Under the pieces are notes generated by a model. The model saw nothing but the letters and a program-made list of their open reading frames with translations, searched no databases and was not told the DNA's origin. Shown here piece by piece: positions 51,516 through 60,471 of a DNA stretch of 64,000 nucleotides (position 1 is its first letter; each line of letters starts with the position of its first letter). The DNA lies in assembly GCF_027594825.1 (NCBI RefSeq), contig NZ_CP088930.1:434001-498000 (forward strand), written 5' to 3'. Source of the stretch: Serratia liquefaciens (lineage in GTDB: Bacteria; Pseudomonadota; Gammaproteobacteria; Enterobacterales; Enterobacteriaceae). A program made the translations under genes and the position numbers.

Positions 51516-52958
51516 ATGATCTGCAAGAATGACAAAAAAACATTGGCCCTGTACTCAGGCTTGGCTCTGCTATTTATTTACCCTTTGATTCAAGCCGGTG
51601 TTTTCTACCGGGATGATCTTGATAGAGCCATCACCGGTCAGTATGGTTGGCGAGGTTTGGGTCGCCCTGTCGCCGATATTCTGATGAAGATTTTATCTGC
51701 CAGCGGCCACTATAATCTTGATTTATTCCCCTATACCATGATTGCATCAGGTTTATTTCTAGGTGGGGCATCTCTATTACTTAGCAAATATTTGTCAAAA
51801 TTAAACGTTCCTTCTTGCACATTAGTTGCGGCCCTTTTGATTTTTAATCCTTTCATGTTACAAAATATCGCCTACAGGTACGACTCCTTAGGTATGTCTA
51901 TAGCTTTTTTCCTTGCGGTTATGGCTTACACGCATAAGGGTAGCAACCTTGTCAGAGAAATTTCAGTAAAACTGCTCACTGGCGTATTATCTTTGACCTT
52001 ATATCAGCCATGTGCAAATATTTTTATTGGATTACTTGCTGTAGACATTATGATTCTTGCCGTCAATAACCATTTCAAAACCATCGACACAATAAAGTTA
52101 ATATTAAATAAAGCAGTTTTATTTATTACGTTCTACGTAATCTACATGTTGTTTTTTGCTTCAGGAAATAATTCACGCTCAGAGATAATTTCACCAAGTG
52201 CCGAGGGACTAGAGCACCTGGCAACGACAGCTCACGCGTTAAAAGCTTTGTTCCTTTCATATTTCTATGGGCCTGTATATATTTACTTTTTGGTTCCATC
52301 CGTGATCGGTTTGATCTTCATGTTAGTTTCAAACCGCCATTATAAATATACAATATTGCCATTTATTTTTTACGGATTACTTTCAATATTTGTATTCTTG
52401 GTATCACTAATGGGACCAACCTTATTACTTCAGGATGCCCCGATTTTTCCCAGAACATTGGTTTCATTTTCTGTGCTCCTGGTTTTGGTTGCCATTCCTA
52501 TCGTGTATTTTGCACCTAAATTAAAATACCTCTCTCTCATCCCAGTAATAACGGTGCTTGCTTTTAGCGCTCAGTTAAGCAGTGCCATCAAGTCACAGCG
52601 CGAATATGAGGATTTTGTTTTCAACATGATCGGGCGCGATCTGGCAAGCTATAAAAATATCGAAACCGTCGGAACGCTCGGTCAAGTCAACATTGATGAG
52701 AGAGCAAAACTATTGACGGAAAACAAGCCATTGATAGGCTATTTCCTCAGCCCAGCCTCAGAGTTCCTGGCTTCTTTCCAGCTCATTAACAAAGGGTTCC
52801 CACAAACGCTGCATGGTTATGGTGATGAGCAGAATAACATGAATAAGCTTTCCGCCATGATTAACAATGGCGTTAAGCCCGTATCTTCTAACAAGGACTA
52901 CTCCCTGTTCATTTCCGATAATACGGCCATAGTTAAATTAGGAGAAAATAATAATTAA
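51516..52958 (+). CDS. Glucosyltransferase GtrC/GtrII-like, serotype-specific
   Basis: 480 residues, about ten or more membrane helices. The N-terminal YRDDLDRAITGQYGWRGLGR motif is typical of the GtrII-like glucosyltransferase family, in which the acidic pair in the first periplasmic loop is essential. A C-terminal soluble periplasmic part follows (about residue 365 onward). It should transfer glucose from the lipid carrier to the O-antigen in the periplasm. It is strongly AT-rich and third in the cluster; the specificity is not readable from sequence. Confidence 0.88.
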   Translation: MICKNDKKTLALYSGLALLFIYPLIQAGVFYRDDLDRAITGQYGWRGLGRPVADILMKILSASGHYNLDLFPYTMIASGLFLGGASLLLSKYLSKLNVPSCTLVAALLIFNPFMLQNIAYRYDSLGMSIAFFLAVMAYTHKGSNLVREISVKLLTGVLSLTLYQPCANIFIGLLAVDIMILAVNNHFKTIDTIKLILNKAVLFITFYVIYMLFFASGNNSRSEIISPSAEGLEHLATTAHALKALFLSYFYGPVYIYFLVPSVIGLIFMLVSNRHYKYTILPFIFYGLLSIFVFLVSLMGPTLLLQDAPIFPRTLVSFSVLLVLVAIPIVYFAPKLKYLSLIPVITVLAFSAQLSSAIKSQREYEDFVFNMIGRDLASYKNIETVGTLGQVNIDERAKLLTENKPLIGYFLSPASEFLASFQLINKGFPQTLHGYGDEQNNMNKLSAMINNGVKPVSSNKDYSLFISDNTAIVKLGENNN

Positions 52959-53330
52959 TCCTATCTGCCCTCTACCACGAGGGCTTTATTTTAATACGTA
53001 GTGCAAAGTGGTGGATAGTCGTGAGATCCTGATATCCCAACCCGTTGATGCAAGAGATCTCCAGCCAGCCGCGAAACCGATAGCAGTAGGCGCGAAAATG
53101 CCGCCCTCGCTCCCGGTTGGGAACATTGGGAATGTCAAAAAACCTTATCGGTGGAACATACGGTCGCCCTACTTGCTCCCGCGTTGAGAACGCGGCGCGG
53201 CCAACGGCGATTATCGTCGCTGCCCTCTAAGCCCGAAACCACGTTCTATCATCGCGAATAAGGGAAGCAGAAAAGCAGCATCGCCATTGGGTGTTTTTGC
53301 TCGCCGACCAGGCCGACCGTTCTTATCATC
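52959..53330. other. Decayed region between gtr cluster and integrase remnant
   Basis: About 370 bp with no coherent reading frame, though the base composition is higher in GC than in the gtr genes. It may be the degraded N-terminal part of the integrase or other prophage DNA; I could not read a clear match. No tRNA seen. Confidence 0.4.
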
Positions 53331-53564
53331 AATAGGTTTCGTTGGGACACTGCTGCAAAACTCGCTGGCATTCGGCGGCGTAATCCGTACCATACGCGAC
53401 ATACTTTCGCTTGTTGGTTTTTAACGGCGGGCGCTAACCCGTCTTTCATCGTCGCTCAGATGGGACACCACAACGCGTAAATGATCTATAAGATATACGG
53501 CAAGTGGATCGAAGAAATGAACGGGGAGCAGGTGAACATGCTAAATGACAGGCTGTCTCTTTAA
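53331..53564 (+). pseudogene. Tyrosine-recombinase (phage integrase) C-terminal remnant
   Basis: In the frame beginning AAT AGG at 53331, translation gives AGIRRRNPYHTRHTFACW, then FLTAGANPSFIVAQMGHHNA, an ochre stop at 53478-53480, then MIYKIYGKWIEEMNGEQVNM and LNDRLSL. This is the C-terminal third of a phage integrase: the Arg (TRH), His (QMGH) and Tyr (IYKIY) region are recognisable. The stop replaces a position that is normally Gln in relatives, so a CAA to TAA change would explain it. The N-terminal part is missing or unreadable. It ends 48 bp before the ttcA start codon. Confidence 0.85.
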
Positions 53565-53612
53565 TGTACTTTGCCTGCGTTTTGCCCCTTTTTATGTTTC
53601 ACGGAAAATATA

Positions 53613-54545
53613 ATGCAAGAAAATCAACAAATTAATCCTAAAGAGCAATACAACCTCAACAAATTGCACAAGCGTCTGCGCCGCAACGTGGGCGAAGCGA
53701 TTGCCGACTTCAACATGATTGAAGAAGGCGACCGCATCATGGTCTGCCTGTCCGGCGGTAAAGACAGCTACACCATGCTGGAAATTCTGCGCAACCTGCA
53801 GCAGAGCGCACCGGTCAATTTCTCACTGATTGCCGTTAACCTCGATCAGAAACAGCCTGGCTTCCCGGAGCATATCCTGCCGGCCTATCTGGAAAGTTTA
53901 GGGGTGGAATACAAGATCGTTGAGGAGAACACCTACAGCATCGTCAAGGACAAGATCCCCGAGGGCAAAACCACCTGTTCTCTGTGTTCACGCCTGCGCC
54001 GCGGTATTCTTTACCGCACCGCCACCGAGCTGGGTGCCACCAAGATTGCCCTGGGCCACCACCGTGATGACATTCTGCAAACCCTGTTCCTCAATATGTT
54101 CTACGGCGGCAAACTGAAAGGCATGCCACCTAAACTGATGAGCGACGACGGAAAGCACGTGGTGATCCGTCCGCTGGCGTACTGCCGTGAAAAAGACATT
54201 GAGCGTTTCTCGGTGGCGAAAGCATTCCCGATTATCCCGTGCAACCTGTGCGGTTCGCAGCCTAACCTGCAGCGTCAGGTGATTGGCGACATGCTGCGCG
54301 ACTGGGATAAGCGTTATCCGGGCCGCCTGGAAACCATGTTCAGCGCAATGCAAAACGTGGTGCCTTCGCACCTGAGCGACTATAATCTGTTTGATTTCAA
54401 AGGCATTCACCACGGTAGCGAAGTCGTTGACGGCGGCGATCTGGCTTTCGATCGTGAAGACATTCCGATGCAGCCGGTGGGTTGGCAGCCGGAAGAGGCG
54501 GATGAACCTGCCCCGGCACGTTTAGACGTGCTCGAGATCAAATAA
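53613..54545 (+). CDS. ttcA: tRNA 2-thiocytidine biosynthesis protein TtcA
   Basis: 310 residues from the ATG at 53613, giving [20 protein letters not shown] as in E. coli TtcA. PP-loop SGGKDS binds ATP; two CxxC motifs (CSLC and CNLC) bind the iron-sulfur cluster. It thiolates C32 in several tRNAs. This gene is the chromosomal target of the E. coli Rac prophage integrase. The gene is intact here. A good hairpin follows. Confidence 0.97.
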   Translation: MQENQQINPKEQYNLNKLHKRLRRNVGEAIADFNMIEEGDRIMVCLSGGKDSYTMLEILRNLQQSAPVNFSLIAVNLDQKQPGFPEHILPAYLESLGVEYKIVEENTYSIVKDKIPEGKTTCSLCSRLRRGILYRTATELGATKIALGHHRDDILQTLFLNMFYGGKLKGMPPKLMSDDGKHVVIRPLAYCREKDIERFSVAKAFPIIPCNLCGSQPNLQRQVIGDMLRDWDKRYPGRLETMFSAMQNVVPSHLSDYNLFDFKGIHHGSEVVDGGDLAFDREDIPMQPVGWQPEEADEPAPARLDVLEIK

Positions 54546-54554
54546 GCCGCTGTT

Positions 54555-54582
54555 CCGCCCGCACACTGCGGGCGGCTCTTTA
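54555..54582 (+). terminator. Terminator of ttcA
   Basis: Stem CCGCCCGCA (54555-54563) with TGCGGGCGG (54567-54575), then CTCTTTA. Confidence 0.8.
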
Positions 54583-54685
54583 TCCCCCTCAGTTGGCGAT
54601 CCCGCTCGCATTTCCAGCAGAATTCACCAGACAGTGCGGTTTTTATCCTATACTGTGTTTTTATACAGTCACCTGGAGATTACCG

Positions 54686-55084
54686 ATGAACATCACGCCC
54701 TGCTTGTCTCACGTTTCTCTCGGCAGCAATAATTTTCACGCCGCAGCTAATTTTTACGATCGCACCCTCGCCGCCTTAGGTTGCCGCCGAGTTTTGGAAC
54801 ACCCAGGGGCCATTGGCTATGGCCGCGATTATCCGGAGTTTTGGCTGCAGCTGCCGATCGACGGCAAACCGGCCACCACCGGCAACGGGATTCATGTGGG
54901 TTTTTTCGCCACCAGCAAGCAGCAGGTTGATGATTTTTACCGGCAGGCGCTGCTGGCCGGGGCGAAGGATGAGGGCGCTCCCGGTTCAAGACCGCACTAT
55001 GGCGAAGCCTATTACGGCTGCTTTGTGCGTGACCTGGACGGGCACAAGATCGAGGCCAGTTTCTGGGATGAAAGCGCGGCCTGA
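54686..55084 (+). CDS. VOC (glyoxalase/dioxygenase) superfamily protein
   Basis: 132 residues from the ATG at 54686 (CCTGGAG upstream). Two beta-alpha-beta-beta-beta modules: LSHVSLGSNNFHAAANFYDR and NGIHVGFFATSKQQVDDFYR, ending FVRDLDGHKIEASFWD with the metal-ligand-like Glu. Metal-dependent enzyme or binding protein of the vicinal-oxygen-chelate fold; substrate unknown. It is monocistronic and convergent with fnrS. Confidence 0.9.
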   Translation: MNITPCLSHVSLGSNNFHAAANFYDRTLAALGCRRVLEHPGAIGYGRDYPEFWLQLPIDGKPATTGNGIHVGFFATSKQQVDDFYRQALLAGAKDEGAPGSRPHYGEAYYGCFVRDLDGHKIEASFWDESAA

Positions 55085-55100
55085 GGGGCAAATTGCGGAC

Positions 55101-55223
55101 AAAAAAATGCCGGTGATTAAACCGGCATTGTATGAATCAATGTGCTATGCAGTAATTCTAAATATAAGAAAGTAAGACAATTATGGAGCGCAACGCCCAT
55201 CGCTTGACGTTGCATTCACCTGC
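55101..55223 (-). ncRNA. fnrS: FnrS anaerobic small RNA
   Basis: About 123 nt on the minus strand. The 5' part (GCAGGTGAATGCAACGTCAA, then GCGATGGGCGTTGCGCTCCA) and the middle ATTACTGCATAGCACA closely match E. coli FnrS from memory. The 3' end is a terminator with stem ATGCCGG / CCGGCAT and a T-run. FnrS is made without oxygen and, with Hfq, represses aerobic-metabolism mRNAs such as sodB, folE and maeA. It is located beside zntB as in E. coli. The 5' end is set by similarity to the E. coli start, not observed. Confidence 0.92.
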
Positions 55224-55258
55224 GAGATAGATCATGCCTCATTTCCCCCCGGCAAAAG

Positions 55259-55272
55259 TTGATATCGCTCAA
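55259..55272 (-). promoter_or_regulatory. FNR box of fnrS
   Basis: Read on the minus strand the site is TTGAGCGATATCAA (nine of ten fixed positions of TTGAT-N4-ATCAA). Its centre lies 42.5 bp before the expected fnrS start, which is the class II activator position within one base. Confidence 0.85.
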
Positions 55273-55300
55273 TGTTAACCGGGGTTTTACCTCTTTTTGG

Positions 55301-56284
55301 CTACAACCAACGGCGTCTCTTCAGCCACCAGCCCACGCCAAACACCAGACCGGCCAGCATCAGGCAAAAAGCCGCAAAGCCGAATGGATTGCCGCCCCCA
55401 GGGATCCCGCCCAGGTTGACGCCGAACAACCCGGTCAAAAAGGTCGTGGGTAAAAATACCATCGCCAATAACGACATGGTGTAGGTGCGGCGGTTCATGG
55501 CATCGGCCATCACGGTGGTGATTTCGTCAGAAAGGATTGCGGTACGCGCAATGCTGCCGTCCAGGTCGTCCAGCCCGCGCCCCAGCCGATCGGCAATATC
55601 CTGCATGCGGCGACGATCGTCGTCATTCATCCAGGGCAAACGATCGCTGGCTAAACGCGAGAACACGTCGCGTTGCGGCGCCATATAACGACGCAGCACA
55701 ATCAACTGTTTGCGGATCAGCGCCAACTGCCCCCGTTCGGGGACCTGCTGCTCCAGTAACGAATCTTCCAGATCGATGATTTTATCGTGCAGATCTTCGA
55801 TAAACTCGCTGGCGTGGTCGGTCAGCGCGTCCGATATCTCCACCAGCCAGTTGCCGCTGTTGGTCGGCCCGCTACCGCTTTGCAGATCGTTCACCACCTG
55901 ATCAATGGAATACACTTTGCGATGGCGGGTAGAGACGATGAGTTTATCGGTCATGTAAACGCGGATGGTGACCAACTGATCCGGCCGCGAGTTGGCGTTA
56001 AAGTTGATGCTGCGCAGCGTGATCATGGTGCCGTCGCCCACCTTGCTGACGCGCGGCCGGGAACTCTCCCCGGATAAGGCCTCTCTTACCGCATCCGGCA
56101 ACAGCGACGTCGTGGCCAGCCACTCGGCACTGGCCGGGTGCGCATAATCGAGATGCAGCCAGCAAGGCTCGTCGCAGGTGACTTTATCATCGTAATCAAT
56201 CGACGTTACACCGCCCTTGCCATCAAGCTGGTAGGCATAGACTGCGTCAGGAACCTGTAACTCGCGCCCCTCAATGACTTCCAT
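55301..56284 (-). CDS. zntB: Zinc transport protein ZntB (CorA family)
   Basis: 327 residues, the same length as E. coli ZntB. A long cytoplasmic domain is followed by two C-terminal membrane helices; the GVN signature lies in [13 protein letters not shown]. ZntB moves zinc across the inner membrane, with proton coupling in recent work. The start [20 protein letters not shown] is supported by GAGGATGAGG before it. Confidence 0.95.
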   Translation of the reverse strand: MEVIEGRELQVPDAVYAYQLDGKGGVTSIDYDDKVTCDEPCWLHLDYAHPASAEWLATTSLLPDAVREALSGESSRPRVSKVGDGTMITLRSINFNANSRPDQLVTIRVYMTDKLIVSTRHRKVYSIDQVVNDLQSGSGPTNSGNWLVEISDALTDHASEFIEDLHDKIIDLEDSLLEQQVPERGQLALIRKQLIVLRRYMAPQRDVFSRLASDRLPWMNDDDRRRMQDIADRLGRGLDDLDGSIARTAILSDEITTVMADAMNRRTYTMSLLAMVFLPTTFLTGLFGVNLGGIPGGGNPFGFAAFCLMLAGLVFGVGWWLKRRRWL

Positions 56285-56421
56285 TCCTCATCCTCTTTGC
56301 TTTTCAGTTATTCCAGAGTCTAGCGTTAATGGTAGGCGGATCAAAGATGAAGGCGTGCGAATGCTGCTCTGTACTGCGCTTATAGGCTAACATGGAGGAA
56401 GAATGAACAACCTGGTGCCCG

Positions 56422-57504
56422 ATGATGCCGACTCGAACCTTCGTATTAGCCTCTGTTTTGGCGCTGGGGCTGACCCCTTTTTATCCGCTGCTTGCCGCAA
56501 AGCATTCTCTCAACGGTTTCGCCAATACCTACCGGGTCAAGCTGGGGCCTGCGGCTGGTGATTTGCCCTACTTTGTCGCGCAACCCCAGGATGTCGCGCC
56601 GGATAGCGCCTTAATCGTCCTGCACGGGTATCCCAGAGATGCGGGGAAAACCTTGGCCGCCGCGGTAAAAGCGGCTCAACTTGCAGGCAAAACCGGCCAG
56701 GCGCTGTTGGTCGCCCCGCTGTTCCCGGTCAGCAATGCCCAGGCTGGACGCTGTCACTCCCCCGGCGTTCCGCAGGCCCAGGCCGGGGACGCGCTGTGGA
56801 GTTGCAGTTCCTGGATCGAAGGCGGTTTGGACAACCAGGGGAAAACCAGCTCGTTTGCCGCGCTTGATCGCCTGGTTGCCGAACTGAAAGTTAAATGGCC
56901 ACGGATACGTTGGGTCACCGTTGCGGGGTTTTCCGCCGGCGCACAGTTTGTGCAGCACTATGTCGGTTTCGCCAATCCGCCGCCCGGCATAAGGCTGCGC
57001 TATGTGATATCCGATCCCGGTAGCTGGCTCTATTTTGATCGCCGTCGGCCACAGCCGGTAATTAAAGGTCGCCCTGTTGACTGGCGCGACTGTGATTCTA
57101 CCAGGGGCTGCACCTTTGATTGGGTTGAGGTTAACAGCGACGCCTGCCCAAACGTCAATCGCTGGAAATACGGCATTGAGCAGATCCCGCCTTTCCTCGC
57201 CCAAAAGTCTGAGTCGATGCGCGAACGCTATGCCAGCGCAGACATTACCTACATGGCCGGCGAAAAAGATACCGGCGACGCGGCCGGCAGTTTTTATAAA
57301 ATACTCGACAAATCTTGCGCAGCGCAGGCTCAGGGCCCCTATCGGCTACAACGCGCTATCGCCTATACGGCTTACGATCGACGTTTTATTACCCCGCATG
57401 CCAAACGTGATTTAGCGATCGTTCCCGATTGTGCACATGACGTGTCCTGCGTATTTCCCTCCCCCGTTGGGCGTCAGGTATTATTTAACAAAAATGCAGA
57501 CTAA
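56422..57504 (+). CDS. Secreted alpha/beta-hydrolase-like protein of unknown function
   Basis: 360 residues. A signal peptide follows the double Met at 56422/56425 (MPTRTFVLASVLALGLTPFY). The mature part carries IVLHGYPRDAGKT near residue 67 and GFSAG (about 168-172), a serine nucleophile elbow; a possible His is in PDCAHDVSC near the C-terminus. Cysteine-rich segments (CSSW, CDSTRGC, CAHDVSC) suggest a disulfide-stabilised exported hydrolase. I do not recognise a named family. The in-frame start lacks a good ribosome site, while the site AGGAAGA fits an ATG at 56403 in another frame. Confidence 0.75.
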   Translation: MMPTRTFVLASVLALGLTPFYPLLAAKHSLNGFANTYRVKLGPAAGDLPYFVAQPQDVAPDSALIVLHGYPRDAGKTLAAAVKAAQLAGKTGQALLVAPLFPVSNAQAGRCHSPGVPQAQAGDALWSCSSWIEGGLDNQGKTSSFAALDRLVAELKVKWPRIRWVTVAGFSAGAQFVQHYVGFANPPPGIRLRYVISDPGSWLYFDRRRPQPVIKGRPVDWRDCDSTRGCTFDWVEVNSDACPNVNRWKYGIEQIPPFLAQKSESMRERYASADITYMAGEKDTGDAAGSFYKILDKSCAAQAQGPYRLQRAIAYTAYDRRFITPHAKRDLAIVPDCAHDVSCVFPSPVGRQVLFNKNAD

Positions 57505-57697
57505 TAATCACGGATATGAAATAAAATGGGGCTGAACAATGCGGATATCGTGAAATAAAGCGCTGGCTATCGCGCCATTATTATGACTTAACATATTCAC
57601 ATCAATTTTAATTCATAATGACAATAAAAAATTAACAGAAAGCTGTTCCAGCGCAAATTTGAGAGGCATATACTTCCCTCACTACGAGGAGGTAGTT

Positions 57698-57946
57698 ATG
57701 TTACGCGACCATTTAAAATTAAACGACAGCGATACGCTGGAGAAAATCCGCAGCGTTAATTTTCAAAATCAGGGCCAGGAAGAAATCAGCGAGTTTATCG
57801 TAAAGAATGCCAGCGGTGCGCAGGTTGGTAAGGTGTCGGTACATGATCACCTCAGCACCCGGCGCTCTTACCCGACCAGCTATCGCATTACCCAAACGGA
57901 CATGAGCGGCCGCATTCTGGTTGATGCCATGCGGGACAGCTTATAA
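57698..57946 (+). CDS. Small conserved-looking protein of unknown function
   Basis: 82 residues from the ATG at 57698, which has GAGGAGG 8 bp upstream, an excellent ribosome site. No signal peptide. The sequence reads as a compact soluble protein with EEISEFIVKNASGAQVGKVS and SYPTSYRITQTDMSGRILV strands. I do not recognise it. It lies between the hydrolase-like gene and mppA. Confidence 0.75.
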   Translation: MLRDHLKLNDSDTLEKIRSVNFQNQGQEEISEFIVKNASGAQVGKVSVHDHLSTRRSYPTSYRITQTDMSGRILVDAMRDSL

Positions 57947-58120
57947 AGCATAAATAACGACCGGTTTTACCCACAATTCATTGCCGAATAGAAATACCGT
58001 TGCGGTTATTTTGACGGACGGCATCGCTCTGGCTGAAAAAAGCCATTGAGATTAATTCTATTATTCGACAAATATTCATAACCAGGCCCCGAATTAACGG
58101 AGCCTGGTTAATTGCAGTTA

Positions 58121-59755
58121 TTAATGCTTGATAATATACATCGTCTGGCTGTAGGCCACGTCTTCCGGATTGGTGATCGGGTAACCTTTTACCCAAGGCT
58201 TGATCAGGCGGCCATTGGTATACTGGTAAATCGGCGCGATCGGTGCCTGTTCCGTGATGATCTGCTCCAGTTTGTTGTAATCCGCCGTCAAGGCCGCGGC
58301 ACTGGTTTCACGGCTGGCCTGCGCCAACAGCTTATCGTAATTTTCGCTCTTGAATTTGGCGATATTGCCGCTGTGGGTGGAGCTCAATAGCGACAGGAAG
58401 GTCGAGGCTTCGTTGTAATCGCCCACCCAGGAAGCGCGCACCACGTCGAAATTACCGGTGTTGCGGCTGTCGATGTAGGTCTTCCACTCTTGGTTCTGCA
58501 ACTTGACGTCGATCCCGAGCGTTTTCTTCCACATTGAGGCCACGGCAATGGCAATTTTCTGGTGGCTTTCCGAAGTGTTATACAACAGCGTCAGCTTCAA
58601 CGGGTTGTTCGGGCCATAGCCGGCGGCCTGGATCAGCGCCTTGGCCTGAGCATCCAGTTCGGCCTGCGGCTGCTGTTGCAACAGGCTCACTTCCGGTTTG
58701 AAGCCTGCGGTGACGTCCGGCGTAAAGTGGTAAGCCGGTTTCTCGCCGGTACCCAACACTTTTTCGGCGATAATTTTGCGATCGATCGCATAAGACAGCG
58801 CCTTGCGCACCCGTACATCACTGGTCGGCGCCCGCTGGGTGTTGAAAGCGTAATAATAAGTCCCCAGCTGATCGGGGGTATAAACCTGATCCGGAATATC
58901 CTTCAGCAGTTTTTGGTACATGTTTTTAGGAAAGGATTCGGTGATGTCGATGTCGCCGGCCAAATAGCGCTTGGTGGCGTTAGACTCCTGGTTGATCGGT
59001 ACAAAGGTCACTTTGGTTAAAACGGTATGCGCGTGATCCCAATAGTGTTCGTTTGGCGTCAATACCAGCTTCTCGTTGACCACCCGTTCCTGCAGTTTAA
59101 ACGCGCCATTACCCACCAGGTTACCCACCTTGGTCCAGTCATTGCCATATTTCTCCACCACCGCCTTGTTCACCGGGAACAGGCTGAAGTTGGCCGTCAG
59201 GCTGACAAAATAAGGGACCGGTTTGTTCAATTGCACTTTAAAGGTGTAATCGTCCAGCGCCGTTACGCCCAGCTTGTCCGCAGGCAATTTGCCGGTGATG
59301 ATCTCATCGGCGTTCTCGATCCCCGCTAGTTGGGCAAACCAGGCAAAGGGAGACAAATTTTTCGGCTCGACCAGGCGTTGCCAGCTATAGACAAAGTCTT
59401 TTGCCGTGACAGGGTCACCATTCGACCAGCGTGCGTCTTTACGCAGTGTGAAAATATAGGTTTGGTTATCCGTGGTTTGCCAACGGGTAGCAACACCGGG
59501 GATCACTTTGCCGTTCGCATCCTGATTAACCAGGCCTTCAAACAGATCGCGCGCCAATTGCGCTTCCGGCAACCCGACCGCCTTGATGGGATCGAGCGAG
59601 GCAGGCTCATCTTTGATATGGCGAACAATTTCCTGCTTTTCCGCCAGAGTGGTACCCGGGGGAACCTGCGCCGCCATCGCGCTGCTCAACCCTGCACCGA
59701 TCGCCACTGCACACAGCGCCAAACGAAAACCCTGTTGAATTTTTTTTCTCGTCAT
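58121..59755 (-). CDS. mppA: Periplasmic murein-peptide-binding protein MppA
   Basis: 544 residues, an OppA-type solute-binding protein. The signal peptide ends SAMA-AQ; the mature part begins VPPGTTLAEKQEIVRHIKDE. The choice of MppA over OppA is based on location (next to mpaA-ycjG-tpx-tyrR, as in E. coli) and on the absence of oppBCDF nearby. MppA binds the murein tripeptide L-Ala-D-Glu-mDap for uptake through the Opp permease. Confidence 0.9.
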   Translation of the reverse strand: MTRKKIQQGFRLALCAVAIGAGLSSAMAAQVPPGTTLAEKQEIVRHIKDEPASLDPIKAVGLPEAQLARDLFEGLVNQDANGKVIPGVATRWQTTDNQTYIFTLRKDARWSNGDPVTAKDFVYSWQRLVEPKNLSPFAWFAQLAGIENADEIITGKLPADKLGVTALDDYTFKVQLNKPVPYFVSLTANFSLFPVNKAVVEKYGNDWTKVGNLVGNGAFKLQERVVNEKLVLTPNEHYWDHAHTVLTKVTFVPINQESNATKRYLAGDIDITESFPKNMYQKLLKDIPDQVYTPDQLGTYYYAFNTQRAPTSDVRVRKALSYAIDRKIIAEKVLGTGEKPAYHFTPDVTAGFKPEVSLLQQQPQAELDAQAKALIQAAGYGPNNPLKLTLLYNTSESHQKIAIAVASMWKKTLGIDVKLQNQEWKTYIDSRNTGNFDVVRASWVGDYNEASTFLSLLSSTHSGNIAKFKSENYDKLLAQASRETSAAALTADYNKLEQIITEQAPIAPIYQYTNGRLIKPWVKGYPITNPEDVAYSQTMYIIKH

Positions 59756-59860
59756 TCTGATTCATCCCCGTTAACCATCTGAATTTTTTATCTTATAGCA
59801 CAAGATTAGTCTCACCTAGAGTTCCAGGCGGACAAGATGTAAAAACTGGGGGCCAGGCAA

Positions 59861-59901
59861 TAAAAAATGCCCGTGCGACGAGGTCGGCACGGGCATTTTT
59901 T
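59861..59901. terminator. Terminator downstream of the 116-residue protein gene
   Basis: AAAAAATGCCCGTGC (59862-59876) with GCACGGGCATTTTTT on the plus strand; on the minus strand a T-run follows the stem, so it ends the leftward gene at 59914. Confidence 0.9.
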
Positions 59902-59913
59902 ACTCGAAGAGGG

Positions 59914-60264
59914 TTATTCGTACAGATGAATGCTGTTGATACGGTAGCTGAACTCCTCGCCCTCTTCTTCATCAAAGATGGTGAAGAAGCCTTTCTCCGC
60001 CAGCGGTTTGGCATGGATATCGGTCTTTTGCATCTGGCGCGACTCGGCATCGTCATAGCCATAGTCCAGATAGAAGCTGTTTTTTTGATAGTCGACGTGC
60101 AGCGTAAACGGATAGTTGGACTCATCGCCGCGCCCATCGTCGTTCTTCACCACGCCGAACCACTCACCCTGGCGGATTTGGTTTTCCTCGTCCACGCCGC
60201 ACAGCAGCGTGATGGTGTCTTTTTCATTTTCGCTATAGCTGGCAATAATTCTGGCTACTGGCAT
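59914..60264 (-). CDS. Acidic cytoplasmic protein of unknown function (116 residues)
   Basis: No signal peptide, acidic overall (many Asp/Glu, e.g. FDEEEGEEFSY). Beta-rich look: TITLLCGVDEENQIRQGEWF, TLHVDYQKNSFYLDYGYDD. I do not recognise the family. A good terminator follows and the gene has its own upstream region, so it is a separate unit. It stands between mppA and mpaA, where E. coli carries ycjY and ycjZ. Confidence 0.75.
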   Translation of the reverse strand: MPVARIIASYSENEKDTITLLCGVDEENQIRQGEWFGVVKNDDGRGDESNYPFTLHVDYQKNSFYLDYGYDDAESRQMQKTDIHAKPLAEKGFFTIFDEEEGEEFSYRINSIHLYE

Positions 60265-60471
60265 GTTAAATCCCCTGTTTGGTTATTGGGTTAGCTTTGC
60301 CGATAGTATAACAACAGCGAATTGACCGGCGGGGTTTTATTGTTACCTGCGTTAACGCACAGTTCACATATCAGGCAATGGCCGAACAATAGCTCTGGGA
60401 AAGTGCGGTCAAAGCGTAATACACTGAATAAAATGATAATCACTCTCGACCTTTAAATCAGGGAACGCATC

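Noticed and set aside
53211..53449. Overlapping minus-strand frames of 63-66 codons as possible small genes or transposase pieces
   Set aside because: No ribosome site and no family resemblance. The same DNA on the plus strand reads as integrase remnant, which explains the open frames.
57980..58115. Possible terminator after mppA (ACCAGGC...GCCTGGT)
   Set aside because: Imperfect stem and no T-run on the minus strand; not listed as a feature.
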